Source: Cordilura impudica (Eukaryota > Arthropoda > Insecta > Diptera > Scathophagidae). Taken from it: a stretch of DNA of 64,000 nt. Below the pieces are notes generated by a model, which saw nothing but the letters and a program-made list of their open reading frames with translations, made no database searches and was not told where the DNA came from. The stretch is taken from NCBI GenBank assembly GCA_963682025.1, contig OY821519.1, positions 195,642,920 to 195,706,919 of the forward strand, given 5' to 3'. A program made the position numbers and the translations under genes. Positions 47,014 through 59,332 of the stretch are shown in pieces (positions within the stretch are counted from its first letter, which is position 1; every line of letters begins with the position of its first letter).

Positions 47014-47332
47014 ATACTTCTATATTAATTTTAATTGTAAACTAGCTATATTCGTTAAATTTCGTTTCATCTAATATTGATTTTATTATGACTCATCATA
47101 AGCTGTTATGAATCCCAACCATTCTTACAACTCCAATTCATTGAGATTGGTAATATTGGCCACACTTTTTACGGATTTTCGTTATCGTCGCGCGCTGGTT
47201 ATCATTGCGGTTCGCTCGCGAATTGAATCGCCTCACATTGAACTGACTATGCCTGGTCGATTCAATTTCACCAGAGTTCAGAAAAAACACACACTCAATA
47301 AAAAAGTCATACATATATGTAAACAAAAAAAA

Positions 47333-49125
47333 AACACATATTTTAATTTTCATATCAAATATGTACGGTGCCGAACACAATCATGACTGTGTTTCGTTTT
47401 AATATTTCGTTATCTACACGAACAGTTTTCCATCAAGTATTTTTTTTATTTCGAACACACATAAACCACACAGATTTGAGTGTAGCTTTATTTTAAGTTC
47501 GTGTTCTTGTACGTGTACTGCTAAAAAAAAAACAGAATATATTCTTGAACTCGTAGATCTAAAAATTAAAACAATATCCACTCGCGATCGGAAAAAAAAA
47601 CTAAACTAAGTCATAAACAACATATAAAATTTCTCTGTTTTCTATTTTATTGCTCTCTTTTTATTTTTATTTATTATACCCTATACCACTATGTGGTTTG
47701 GGTATAATGACTTTGTGCTGCTGTTTGTAACAACCAAAAATATTTGACCTACACCCATCTTTAATTATACCGATCGGATCAGAATCACTATCTGATTCGA
47801 TTTAACGATGTCCGTCCGTCCGTCCGTCTGTGTGTCCATGTAAAGCTTGTAATCAAACTGCAGGTAGCAAATATGAATATATTTTGATGAAATTTGGTAT
47901 TTGATCTTTTATCGGACATGGGATGAACGCTATTGAAATTGGTGAGAATCGGTCTATGTTCAGACCTAGCCCCCATACAAATGACCCCTATGAAATCAAC
48001 ATATATTGCCATAAGATCCAAATTATCACACAAATGTTAGTCAAATTGGGTTTGTATGTATATATTACATCCATTAATCAGTACTCCAAAAATGATCCCT
48101 ATTGGACAATTCTTAGTCATAGGCCCCATATAGAGCTGCTTCCCGATCTTCACTTAAATCTATCAAAAAACAAAAATATTGCACAGATTTTTCTCAAATT
48201 TGGTTTGTATATATTTTTTCAAAGTATAAGTGACTTTACCAAATATGGTCAGGATCGGTCCATTTTTTGACCTAGTCCCCATTTAAATATATTATCCGAT
48301 ATGAACTTTTTCATATCTGCAGCGAAAAAAATTAATAAAAATGCCACTCAAATTTGGTTTATTCATATTTGCTATATCCAATTAGTTGGACTGAAGAGAT
48401 AGGGTCTCTTAACCATGGTATAGGGTATCGTATAGTCGGGCTAGACCGACTATAATTTTCTTACTTGTTTTTTTATTATTATCTTTTTATTTTTATTTTT
48501 TTATAACTGCTAATGCTAATTATATAAGATTTTTTTAATAAATTTGATTGAAACAATTTTTGTCATTATTATAAGGGTGTATCAGATTTTTCCGATCGCG
48601 AATGAATAATGTTTTAATTTTTTATTTTTTTTTTTATATTTTTTTTATTTAACTATCATCAAATCAATTAAAAAACTTATATTATTTAATACATACAATA
48701 TTTTAAGAATTTACATAAAAGTATTGCAACAAATTAAAACTAAAATTTTATTAACAAAAAATATCAAAATATTTATAAAGAACACAATTTAAGGTAAAAA
48801 GATAGGAAAAACCTTTTAATTTTAATTTTAAGCGATATAAGTGTTCAAGAACATGTGCTGTTTTTTAGTAGTACACGTGCAAGAAGGAGAACTTAAAATA
48901 AAGCTAAATTCGAATTTGTGTGGATTATGTGTGTTCGAAACGCATGTATGTACACATGCAAGAACACGAACTTAATATAAAGCTACACGCGAATCTGTGT
49001 GATTTATGTGTGTTCAAAACAAAAAATACGTGTAGATAACGAAATATTAAAAGAAACACATTCATGATTGTGTTCGGCACCTTACAAAATTAAGAAACAC
49101 ATATAATTGATATGAAAATAAAAAT
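47333..49125. repeat. Long foldback element containing repeat A
   Basis: 47333-47605 is repeated inverted within 48585-49125. Shared landmarks are GGTGCCGAACACAATCATGA, 'ataacgaaatatta', 'gaacacgaactta' and CCGATCGCGA. The right arm is longer because a ~200-bp AT-rich stretch and a partial duplication lie inside it. The loop holds a complete repeat A copy (47675-48473). Confidence 0.65.
47675..48473 (+). repeat. Repeat A, full copy
   Basis: Starts TATACCCTATACCACTATG and ends CTTACTTGTTTTT. One of the best preserved copies, very close to 26514-27300. It lies in the loop of the foldback element. Confidence 0.85.
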
Positions 49126-49740
49126 ATGTGTTGGCTGCTTTAGAACAGAACATTGTGTGCTTGATGTGTGTATTTTCGAAATTTGCAATATCACCAGTTT
49201 ATTTTAAAATTGCTGTTAAGTTATTAATAAACGTTTTTAATCCCGCTTTACCCAAATATGTTCTGCAGATGCACTATTTTTTTTGGAAAATCTAGTTAAG
49301 AAATTATTTCATTATCGTAGGCCATGTGCTATTGGATGTTAAAATTTTTATATTATGACAATTGGAGAACTACTGAATCTGAAGTTGAATTTTGCAAAAA
49401 GCAATGGTTGGGCACTAAAATTTCCACAACACTTTCCAGTACATTTTCCATGAAAAATTATGTGTTAAACACTTTTTATCTAAATCGGTTGATTTCGCAT
49501 AATAATAGATTCGGAATCAACGGCCCTCAAAATATAATATATTGCTTTTTTCAGAATCCTGACCCACCGTGCTTGAATTTGTAGGTTCTTTAATTATTTT
49601 TTGTATTGACTCAATCATTGTGATTTTAGTTTCAATCGCCTCCATATCGGAGTTGCTATTTTTAATTTTTATTATCAGATTTGGATTCAGCGGCGCTCAA
49701 AATGCATTATGTAACATTATTTTGAGATTTATAAAATAAA
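49126..49740. other. Unassigned AT-rich stretch
   Basis: A frame at 49324-49584 has no recognisable motif. No repeat family was identified. Confidence 0.4.
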
Positions 49741-50217
49741 TCTATAATATTAATAGGCAAGGCGATTCCTTGTGACATCTCCTAAACTCTTAGTTACCAA
49801 GTGATTTTGACAAAGAATATACTATTCGAAAGGTATTTCTATACAGATATGCATTATCTTTACATTTTTTGAGTAATAATCATTTAAAGTTGCTACTAGC
49901 ACATACAAAAAACACATATTTAAGCTTCAAATAAAAGACCATATAATTATTAAAATTAATTAGCATACCTTTAGGCTCTTATAAAATTATTTATTAACAA
50001 ACCCATTTATATAGCTTCTGTGTGTTCAACAAATATTTATAATGAAATGTAATGAATTTTATTTAAAAATTCACAATTTAATGAATTTATTTCTCAAATA
50101 TTCATAGCTTTTTATATACATATATACAGATTAAAAAACATTGAAAGAAAAAGATAGAATGAAAAAGTAAAATTTCGTAAAAGTTGCACTCGAATTTCGA
50201 GTGCTGGGCTCTGCTAG
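49741..50217 (+). mobile_element. Helitron family B, best-preserved copy
   Basis: Starts TCTATAATATTAATAGGC directly after A. The 3' end has a perfect hairpin GCACTCGAATTTCGAGTGC (50186-50204), nine bases, then CTAG (50214-50217) followed by T. This is the canonical Helitron terminus and A/T target. Confidence 0.85.
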
Positions 50218-50284
50218 TATTAATCAATTTACATAAATTTCTATATAAAAAACAAATTGTTATCTGTATAAAAACGAGTATAAG

Positions 50285-51180
50285 TTAGCGTACTGAAAAT
50301 CTACTATAAATCAAATAAATTTTAGTAAGTATTTGATCTAAATAAACTTGATTTTCATTTTCTAGAAGTTGTTTAGCTTCTTTGTGTAATTCAATAGAGA
50401 GTTTTCCATTTTTGTTGAATATTGAACATTTATGGATCTGAGGTGTACAACAAAATTTCGTTAAAGTCTTCGTTAGAACAACATCTAGACATTTTTCTTG
50501 TGTTGTTCTCACGAAAGAATCTGTAGCCCTTGTTCCTTTTGTCTGGCATTTCTTCAGACAGATCTCTTATGGCTAGCATAAAGTGTTGAATTATTTGTTC
50601 GCCATGGTACAAAATGTAGAAAATAAATGGTTTTTTTTATATGATTTCTATGTAATTACTCTAATATTGGGTGACATGTTGGTTTTATAGACAGTGTACG
50701 CCAAAACAAACATCTCTCAAGAAGGTGATTTAAGAAAAATTTTTTGTCTTTAGTTCTGTGTTAAGAAGGCCAGATTACTTCATTTACTAAGAAATTTTTA
50801 ATATTAGCAAAATACTGAGAAAGTTATTTTTGGATCACCCTTTTGGCTGTGATATTGTTGCAATAGAGTTGTAATTTTTGACTCACGAGGTTCACTGGTA
50901 TTTACTTTTGAATCGGTAGTCTTAAAATGACAAAAATTATTTTTGACCGCCTTCTCAAAATATTTGCCACAGTGCAACGTGCAGTCACTTCTAAATATCA
51001 TGAAATTTTCGTCCGTCATTGCTGTTTTTCTTTTTTCTTTTTTTTTACTAAATGTGCTATCTCTGTGACATACAAATCAAATGCAATTTTAATGTGTGTT
51101 GAAAAAACAACACTTTTTATCTGCAGTTACGTTCGAGTATAGTAAAATTTGTTGCAGACTATCTGCTCATTTTCAATTGG
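50285..51180 (-). other. Unresolved coding-like stretch
   Basis: Minus-strand frames at 50804-51019 (FRSDCTLHCGKYFEKAVKNN) and at 50285-50612 (LHKEAKQLLENENQVYLDQI, EEMPDKRNKGYRFF) look protein-like and lie in order, separated by broken DNA. A lysine-rich stretch precedes the first. They may be remains of a transposase gene with an N-terminal zinc-finger-like part, but no domain could be placed with confidence. Confidence 0.35.
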
Positions 51181-51539
51181 TGCAACTTTGTGCGCTTTAA
51201 CAGATTTTCGTGTTTTGCTGTCTTAATGCACCTGGTACACATACGTGCATAGTTTTTTTTTTTTTGTCATCTGGATGTTTTTCCTGTTATGCTGTTTTTT
51301 CGGGTTAATTTAAAAAGTTCGCCATTTACTTATGTATGCTTTCGTTAGTTTTTTTTTTGCACCAGACTACACTGTTGCCAGGGTGTTGTGAGTTCGATCT
51401 GATGTTTGTAACCATCTTAAGTAGTTGAATTAGGTCACTCTTCTATAATATAGATTTAGTCGTGAACTCATCTCAGTGTATATCAACATGGAAATATATG
51501 CTCAAATGCATTTTTTTAGGATATACCAATTTCAAAAAT

Positions 51540-53708
51540 TCATATTTTTAAGAAAAGGTACGTTTTTACAAAAATTTCCTTTTTAAGAAAATTTATTTTT
51601 AAAGAGAAGGTAATTTTGAAATAAAAAGAGCATATTGTAAGAAAATTTATTTGCAAGAAAAATTATTTTATAACAACAGTACTTTTGAACAAAAAGACTT
51701 TTTGATCAAAGGTACTTTAAAAAAAAAAGTATTCTTAAGGATTTTTTTGAGAAAATTTACTTTTTTAAAAAAGATACTTTTAAAAAAAAATGTGCTTTTC
51801 AAGAATTAAAGAAAGGGATGTTTTTTTAAATAAAAGGGACTTTTTTAACAAATCGTACTTTTTAACAACATGTACATTTAAATGAAAAGTACTTTTTTAA
51901 GGAAAGTATTTTTTTAAGAAAATAACTTTTTTAAAAAAGGTTTTTTCTAAGAAAACGTACTTATTTTAAAAAAGGTGTTTTTTAGAATATAAATTCTTTA
52001 AATTCTTTTCAAGCTAAGGTACTTGTTTAAAAAAAATTACTTAAAAAAAACGGTAATTTTTAAAAATATGTACTTTTTTAAGAAAATTTGTTTCTAAGAA
52101 AATGTAATATTGAAGCAAAAAGAACCTTTTGTAAGAAAATTTATTTCCAAAATGAAGTATCTTTTAAAAAAAAGTTAAATTTTTGAATAAAAGGTACTTC
52201 TCCAAGAAAATGTACTTTTTAAGATTATGTACTTTTTTAAGAGAAGTTATTTTTTAAAAACATATTTTTAATCAAAGGTACTTTTCTAAGAAAAGGTATT
52301 TTAAGACAAATTCTTTTATAAAAAATTTTTTTTCTTTTTGAAAATTTACTCTTTTTAAAAAAGGTATCTACTTAATTAAAAAAGCTACTTTTTTAAGAAA
52401 ATACATTTTTCAAAAAAGATACCTTTTAAAAAAGGCACATTTAAAAAACTTTTGTTAAAGAAAATAAACCCTTTAAAGAAAATGTACTTTTAAAAAAAGG
52501 AACCTTTTTAAGAATGTTTTAAGAGAGGGTATTTTTAAATAATAGGGACTTTTTATTAAACAATACTTTTTAACAACAGGTATTTTTTAATAAAAGGCAC
52601 TTTTTTAAGAAAAGGTTTTTTATGAAAAGAACCTATTTAAGAAAAGGTACTTGTTTCAAAAAATTAACTTTTTTAAAAAGGTACCTTTTTAAGAAAAGGT
52701 ACTATTTTAAGAAAATGTACTTTTTTAACAAAAGGTACTTTTTTAAGAAAAGGTGCTTTTTTGAGAAAAGGTACTTTTTTCAGAAAAGCTATATTTCTGT
52801 AAGAAAATGTATTTTGTTACGAGTAACATTTTTAAAATGGTGACTCTTGGAATAGAAATTTTTTAAGAAAATGTACATTTTAAGAAAAGTTACATTTTAA
52901 GAAAAGTTACTTTTTAAGAAAATGTACTTTTTAAGAAAAAAAAGGTGTTATTAGAAAATAGTTATTTTTATATAATTTTTAAGAATACGTATTTTTTAAG
53001 AAAATTTATGTTTTAAAGAAAATAATTTTAAAGAAAATTTAATTTTGAAGCACCTTTTGTAAAAAAATTTAATTGGAACATAAGTTATTTTCTTTTTTTT
53101 TTAATAAGTAAATTTTATAACAGAATGTACTTTTCAAGAACATGTAGATTTAAGAAAATATACTTATTAAGCTGAGGTACTTTTTAAGAAAAGGTATTTT
53201 TTAACAATAGGTACTTTTTAACAAAAGGTAGTTTTACACAAGTCACGTTTTTAAAAAAAAAACTATTTTTAAGATATTATACTTTTTTATAAAAAGTTTG
53301 GTTAAAAAAATGTATTTTTTAATAAAAGGAACTCTTTTAAGATTTCTTAAGAAGAGATATATTTTAAATAAAAGCTACATTGTAACAAAATGTAATTCTT
53401 AGCAACAAGTAATTTTTAATCAAAGGTACTTTTTGGAAAAAAGTTATTTTTTAAGAAAAGGTACTTTTTAAAAACAGGAACTTTGTTAAGAAAAGGTTAT
53501 TTTTAGTCAAAGTACTTCCTTAACAAAAAGTTTTTTTTTTGAAAACTCACTTATTTAAGAAAAAGTACTTTTAAGGGTATTAAAATAAGTTACTTTTTCA
53601 ACAAAAGGTACTTTTTAACAAAAGATACTTTTTAGCCAAAGGCAATTTTTTGAAAAAGGTTTTTTTAACAAAAGGTACTTTTTTGAGAAAATTTACTTTT
53701 TTAAACTT
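51540..53708. repeat. Minisatellite of ~20-bp units
   Basis: About a hundred imperfect units around AAGAAAAGGTACTTTTTT. Each unit contains a near-palindromic GTAC core flanked by A and T runs. Order is kept for 2.2 kb with frequent substitutions and small indels, so it is an old array. The best preserved units are at 52680-52790. It resumes after repeat G at 54406-54525. Confidence 0.85.
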
Positions 53709-53715
53709 TATCTTT

Positions 53716-54405
53716 TAAGAGAGATTCTCTGTCTGTCGTGGAGCAACCCCATTCCCACTTATCCAATTGCTCTGAAACTTGGCCCATAGTCTTGTTGTGA
53801 CTACAAATAAATTATGGGGTAGTCGCGCACAGTCACGCGTGGTCACGCACAGTCACGGAGTGATCTAAATGTCATTTCCCCTCATCTGATTGATCTGAAA
53901 CTTGGTCCATACACTTGTTGTGAAAAAAGATTAACTTTGACTTAGTCACGCATAGTCACGCATGGTCACGCACAGTTACGGAGTGATCTAAATGTCATTT
54001 ACCCTCATCCGATCGATCTGAAACTTGGTCGATATACTTGCTGTAATGAAAGATCAACTTCGACATAGTAACGCACAGTCACGCATAGTCACGCACAGTC
54101 ACGGAGTGACTTAAACCCCATTTCCTCTCATCCGATCGATCTGAAACTTGGTCGTTAGACGTGCTATGAAAAAAGATTAACTTTGACATAGTCATGCACA
54201 GTCACGGAGAGATTAAAACCTCACTTCCCCTCATCCGATCGATCCGAAACTTTGTCCATAGACTTGTTGTGGCCAAAGATTAATTTTAAGATAGTCACAC
54301 ACAGTCATGCACAGTCACGAAGATATTCAAAACTCATATACATAAGGAAAAACAGAGTTTTAATAAAAACTTTAATAAAAACTTTGTTTTTATGGGTTAA
54401 ATTAT
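53716..54405 (+). repeat. Repeat G, long copy
   Basis: About five units of 120-130 bp with 'ctgaaacttggtc', 'agattaactttgacatagtc' and clusters of 'agtcacgcacagtcacg'. It ends at 'ttttatgggttaaatta', like the copy at 43490. It splits the minisatellite, so it inserted after the array formed. Confidence 0.75.
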
Positions 54406-54525
54406 TTAAGATGTGCTCTTCTTAAAAAATTTACGTATTTAAGAACATTTAACTTTTTTAGAAAATTTACTTATATAAAAAAATATAGTTTTTAAAAAAT
54501 TATGTTTTTTTAAGATAAGGTATGT
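54406..54525. repeat. Minisatellite, right remnant
   Basis: Continuation of the ~20-bp array of 51540-53708 beyond repeat G. Confidence 0.65.
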
Positions 54526-54571
54526 GTGCATATTAAATTTATGACAATAAGTCAGTGCTTTAGTGATGAGA

Positions 54572-54625
54572 ATAATAAGACCTCAAAGCTATGTTTACTT
54601 ATAAGACCTCAAAGCTATGTTTACT
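54572..54625. repeat. Short direct duplication (26 bp)
   Basis: 'ataagacctcaaagctatgt' followed by 'ttactt' occurs twice in tandem. A fragment of repeat A end sequence follows at 54748-54820. Confidence 0.75.
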
Positions 54626-54859
54626 TTCGTTTGTAAATTTTTTTTAATCAGTTAATTTTCGGACCGTTTCCAATATGAACTTCGATATATCACCCTACAA
54701 CAAATATAATCTCCCTCTTAAGATATGGTTTACTAGAAAATATCTATATCCATGACCACAACCTCATGGTGTAGGGTGTCGTTTATTGTCACATCCCGAC
54801 TATAAATATCTTACTTGTTCTTTATATATACATAAGTATTTTGCAACTAGATTTATAAA

Positions 54860-55099
54860 TGCACACCACATGTGCATTTTATGGATGTGCTAAATTGTGA
54901 ATAACGCTAATGGCTGGTGTATAACACCGCTCTAATCCATACGATGGGTGATAGTTGATTGCAAAGGGTTGCCAATATATCATAGTTTTTGGCTTGTTAA
55001 AGAAGTAAAATGTTTTATAAACCTGAGCTTTTTGAATGAATCTTTGTTCCAATGAATTAAATATTGTAGAAATGCGAAACTGAATATTTTGATATAGAC
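54860..55099 (-). other. Open frame left of the hAT insertion
   Basis: 78 open codons on the minus strand, reading NIQFRISTIFNSLEQRFI and IYWQPFAINYHPSYGLERC. The plus strand is stop-rich here. Composition looks more like coding DNA than its AT-rich surroundings. The DNA on the other side of the hAT insertion (62039-62080) is also open on the minus strand, but the join across the target duplication is out of frame. No family was recognised. Confidence 0.35.
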
Positions 55100-55260
55100 C
55101 AGGCCTGACCAACAAAAATCGTTCCGCGGGCCATCAGTTTATTTAAAATTGTTCACGAGCTATATACTTATTATATGCAAAAAAAATTATTGAACGATTT
55201 ATTTGTTTTATTTCAGTACATAATGTCATTTCACGAAGAAATTTATTTTTATATTTATAA

Positions 55261-55290
55261 CTAGCAGAATACCCGCTACGTTGTTAGCGT
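55261..55290 (-). mobile_element. Helitron family E, 3' terminus
   Basis: Minus strand: a perfect 5-bp hairpin CGCTA/TAGCG around ACAACG, then GGTATTCTG and CTAG (55261-55264) followed by T. A canonical Helitron 3' end. The 5' end was not located; the tandem units of 56420-57950 may belong to it. Confidence 0.7.
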
Positions 55291-55912
55291 AATTATTTTA
55301 TAGATTACTTAAGCCATAGTAATATTTAAAACAATGAGAAATATGGTGTGAGTGACAATACGATGGAAACTTTTAATAAAATATATTTTTGACGACTTTG
55401 ACGGTCAATACCAAAAAATTTTATCATAAAATTAAAAACTATTTTATTAATTTAAACATTTGTATGTTTTATTTATTTAACAAAGAAGAAATATTAACAA
55501 AACTAATTAATTTTTATGCTGTTGACAAAACAATGGAAACCTTTACTATACAATAATGGTCTTGGGGGGTAGATGATTCCTATACCGAACGATTGTATTA
55601 ATTTATTTTAATTTAATTTATTTGGTATCTTTAAAAGAAATATCTCTTTTTCGTTTATCTATTTTTTTTAATTGTATTTTTTGTAACAAATGTGTTATCT
55701 TCCAATATAGAACACACCAAATAGTGATTTCGCAAATAAATACATAATTTTGTTACTAAGCACGCAATTATTAAAAAACAAAATTGGCAAATATACAATT
55801 TTTTAAAGGTTTAAAATGTATTGCTACCGACTCTAATTAAGTACCACTTTTTTATTCATAACGGGTTCGAAAATATTCAAATTATAAAGATAAAAAATAG
55901 TATTATTTTATT
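55290..55912. other. AT-rich, no recognised feature
   Basis: Probably the body of Helitron E. Two related short words ('acaatacgatggaaactttt' near 55357 and 'acaaaacaatggaaaccttt' near 55526) hint at a diverged internal duplication. Confidence 0.4.
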
Positions 55913-56298
55913 TATCAAGCCATAGGACAAACGCTATTGAAATTGGTGAAAATGGGTGCTTGTTCAGACCTACTTTCCATTCAAATGACCCCTATGATAT
56001 CAACTTAAGATTCAAATTATCAAATAGATCTCAGTCGAATTGGAGTTTTGTGCGTTTTGGATGTACCATAGACCAAAAATAAACCATACAGGACGATTCA
56101 TTTAAACCTATCAATAACAAAAATATTGCACAGATTTTTCTCAAAATCGGTTTGTATATGTTGTTGCAAAAAATAAGTGACTTTACCAAATATGGTTTAT
56201 GCTTTTTTTCTAAACTCAATTAGTTTTAACTAAGATCAATTCTCTAAACACATGGTATAAGGTATCGGTCGATACCGGCTATAAATTTCTTACTTGTT
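55913..56298 (+). repeat. Repeat A, 3' half
   Basis: From 'caagccataggacaaacgct' to CTTACTTGTTTT. The first half is missing. Confidence 0.75.
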
Positions 56299-57950
56299 TT
56301 CTTAAGAAAATGTACTTTCAAATGAAAATTTACCGGTTGAAAAGTATCAGTTTGCCCCTTGTTTTCTTAAGAAAATGTACTTTCAAATGAAACTTTACCA
56401 GTTGAAAAGTATCAGTTTTCCCCTTAAGGCTCGAATTAAAACAAAATTTATTCTTCTCCGATGTTTGTGTTTCTGGTGGAATCTACATATCAAATTTCAT
56501 ATTCCTAAATTACTTTGTAAGGAAGATAGAAAAAGGTAAACTCTTACATTTACGGGCTGTTTTTACCCCTTTTTAACATCCGAATTTCCAAAAGATTTCG
56601 TCTCATTTGATGTTTCTATCCACAAACTATATTTTATATTCGTTTGTTTAGAAGATATCAAATGTATAATTTTTTCCTTTTTGGCCGTTTCTCCTCCCCT
56701 AAATATTAAAATTAGCAAAAACTTCATTCTTGACTGATGCCTACGTATCCGGTGGAGTCTGTATACCAACATTCATATGGATAGATTAATATGTTAAAAA
56801 GATACAGAAAGGTGCAATTTGTGCCCTATTTGTCCGTTTGTCCCCTTAAATGGCCGAATTTCGAAAAAATTTATCCTGGGCCAATATTTGTTTCCCAGGA
56901 TGGAGTCCACACCAAATTTCATATTCCTAGATTCATTTCTTATAATTTTCCCCTTTTTGCAAAAGATGCAAAAAAGTAAAATATTTACCCTTTTTGACCG
57001 TTTTTACCCCCCTTAACACCCGAATTTCCAAAAGTTTTCCTCTCGTCTGATGTTTATATCTCTAATGGAATCCGCATACTATATTTGATATTCCTAGATT
57101 CGTTTGTTTAGAAGATATCAAATGTACACTTTTTGCCATTTTTGGACGTTTCTCCTTTCCGAAATATTAGAATTAGCAATAACTTCATTCTTGACTGATG
57201 CCTACGTATCCGGTTGAGTCTGTATACCAAAATTCATATGGATAGATTAATATGTTAAAAAGATGCAAAAAGGTGCAATTTGTGCCCTATTTGTCCGTTT
57301 TTTCCCCTTAAATGGCCGAATTTCGAAAAAGTTAGCTCTGAGCCCACATTTGTTTCTCGGATGGAGTCTACACACAAAATTTCATATTCCTAGATTAATT
57401 TGTTACCGTTCCCCCCCCCCCCCTTTTGTCCGCTTTTACCTCCTGGTGGCTCGAATTTAAAAAAATTTTATTCTTGGCCCATGTTCGTGTCTCTCGAGGA
57501 ACCCACATATCAAATGTCATATTCCTAAATTACTTTGTAAAGAAGATGTAAAAAAAGGTACCTTAGCACCGGAATTTCCTAAAGTTTTCCCCTTATCTGA
57601 TGTTTCTATCTCTAGTGGAATCCACATGCTATATTTAGTATTCCTAAATTCGTTTGTTTAAAAGACACCAAATGTACACTTTTTGCCCGATACCAAATGT
57701 ACACGTGTTGGCCGTTTTTCCTCCCCTAGGCGTTAGAATTACCAATAAATTCATTCTGCACTGTGACCCACGTATTCGGTGTAGTCTGTATATCAAAATT
57801 CATATATATAGATTAATATGTTAAGAAGATGCAGAAAAGTACAATTTTTACCGTTTTTGGCCGCTTTTCCCCCTTAAATGGCCGAATTTCGAAAAAATTC
57901 GTTCTGAGCCCGGATAGAGTCTACACACCAAATTTCATATTCCGAGAGAG
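56299..57950. repeat. Tandem repeats H
   Basis: First, two ~78-bp units ('cttaagaaaatgtactttca' each). Then about three long units of roughly 460 bp made of sub-units with 'atttcatattcctagatt', 'gatatcaaatgtacactttt' and 'ggccgaatttcgaaaaa'. A run of C (57410-57422) marks one junction. Non-coding; the short frames read across it are by-products of the repetition. Confidence 0.7.
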
Positions 57951-57959
57951 GAACCTGCA

Positions 57960-58260
57960 AATGAGGAATTTGTTTTTATTTGCTATCGTTCAATGTTTTT
58001 AAATCTACATCAATTTAATATGTAGTTGCACACCACAATTGGCTTTCTAGATTTCCATCTGTTATTGAACCGCGAAATTTACTTTTATAAAATTTCGATC
58101 TGAAAATTAATGCCGTCTGATGAACCTCCCTAAACTCATTGTTACATTCCAAATTAATTATTTTCATCTGAAAATCTTCTAGAACACTGGAGACTTCTAC
58201 ATGCAATCGAGAAGAAGATGTCTCACACGTTTTGTCATATGTTTTTCTTCTGAGAAACGG
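57960..58260 (-). pseudogene. hAT transposase, C-terminal fragment
   Basis: Minus-strand frame reads VLEDFQMKIINLECNNEFRE, SKFRGSITDGNLESQLWCAT, a stop, then DVDLKTLNDSK. This is the hAT dimerisation-domain region in the order typical of fly and vertebrate hAT/ZBED-like proteins, but the segment around the conserved SxxER-type motif is deleted. It belongs to the surrounding hAT element. Confidence 0.65.
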
Positions 58261-59332
58261 CGATAAAATTCAGTTGACAGTTTGCACAATTAGTAGTTTT
58301 GTTATGCTCCAATTCTTTTAAAGATGGAAAATGGTGAATATTGTTTTTAATAGTTAGTGCATAATAGAGAAAAAGAAATCATATATTTTTAAAAATTATA
58401 ACTACTCTGTCTTCAGACGGGATTCTGGCATTGAACCTTCATTAGGGATTACATTAAACATTGTAAAAATTGTTATAAAATTGTTATATGGAATTTTTCT
58501 ACTTAGGGTGACCGTGATATTCGAACCTGCGTCTATCTCACATACGCTCGTACGTGTCACCCTCATCTAAAGTCAGGCCTGGTTTATAATCAGTTTTCAT
58601 ACCAAACAGCTTTTACATCGGTATGCTTTGAAGTTGTGATGCTAGAGCGCATGCGATTGAATATAGTTAACTATTTTTATAACCACATCCATGACGTGTT
58701 TCATGGGCAATAGATGAGCATATAACAGTGTATTACAAAGGTTTTTTCTAAGTTTGTTTTAGAAAATTTTAGTAGATTTTGAAATACTTTTATTTTGTTA
58801 CTAGCTGTTTTTACCCGGTCTTGCCCGGAATAAAAAGGCATTTGACTTGAAAAATGGTTCACTATGCTTACCAAGCGCTGAGTACTTAGTCCCCAGTTAA
58901 CAAATTCCCCAATAAAATTAACTTTCTCCCCAAAAATTTGTATGGGCAGTAAATTCATTTTTTATTTCAATTAAAAATTTTTTGATTTTTTAATTTAGAA
59001 GTTTTTTATAAGATGCTGCAGCAAAAATGCATCAAAAATAAACCGAAACCGCTTTAAGTTTTTTTTTTTCAGTTTATTTATAAACATCAAATATAACGGA
59101 ACGGTTCGCAAATTAAAGGAATCGGAACTTTTAAAAATTGAATTACTTCATTTAATAAGTGATCATCATTGAGCAGAGACATCAAATTCAAGTTTCAGAA
59201 ATGAAAGACTAATGCGACCTTTAATATTGTGTCGCAAGGTTTCTTTTTAAGCAACTGCTTATAGTATATGTGTGGCCTCTTTTGATCAATAGGTAATTAT
59301 TTCACATACGTAGATAAAATTTATCATACGAC

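Noticed and set aside
52622..52843. 73-codon K/F/Y-rich frame
   Set aside because: It is the minisatellite unit read in frame; composition is periodic.
51540..53708. CRISPR-like array
   Set aside because: Units are ~20 bp and degenerate with no unique spacers; the genome is eukaryotic. It is a minisatellite.
56563..57460. Frames in tandem repeats H
   Set aside because: They recur with the unit and show no known domain.
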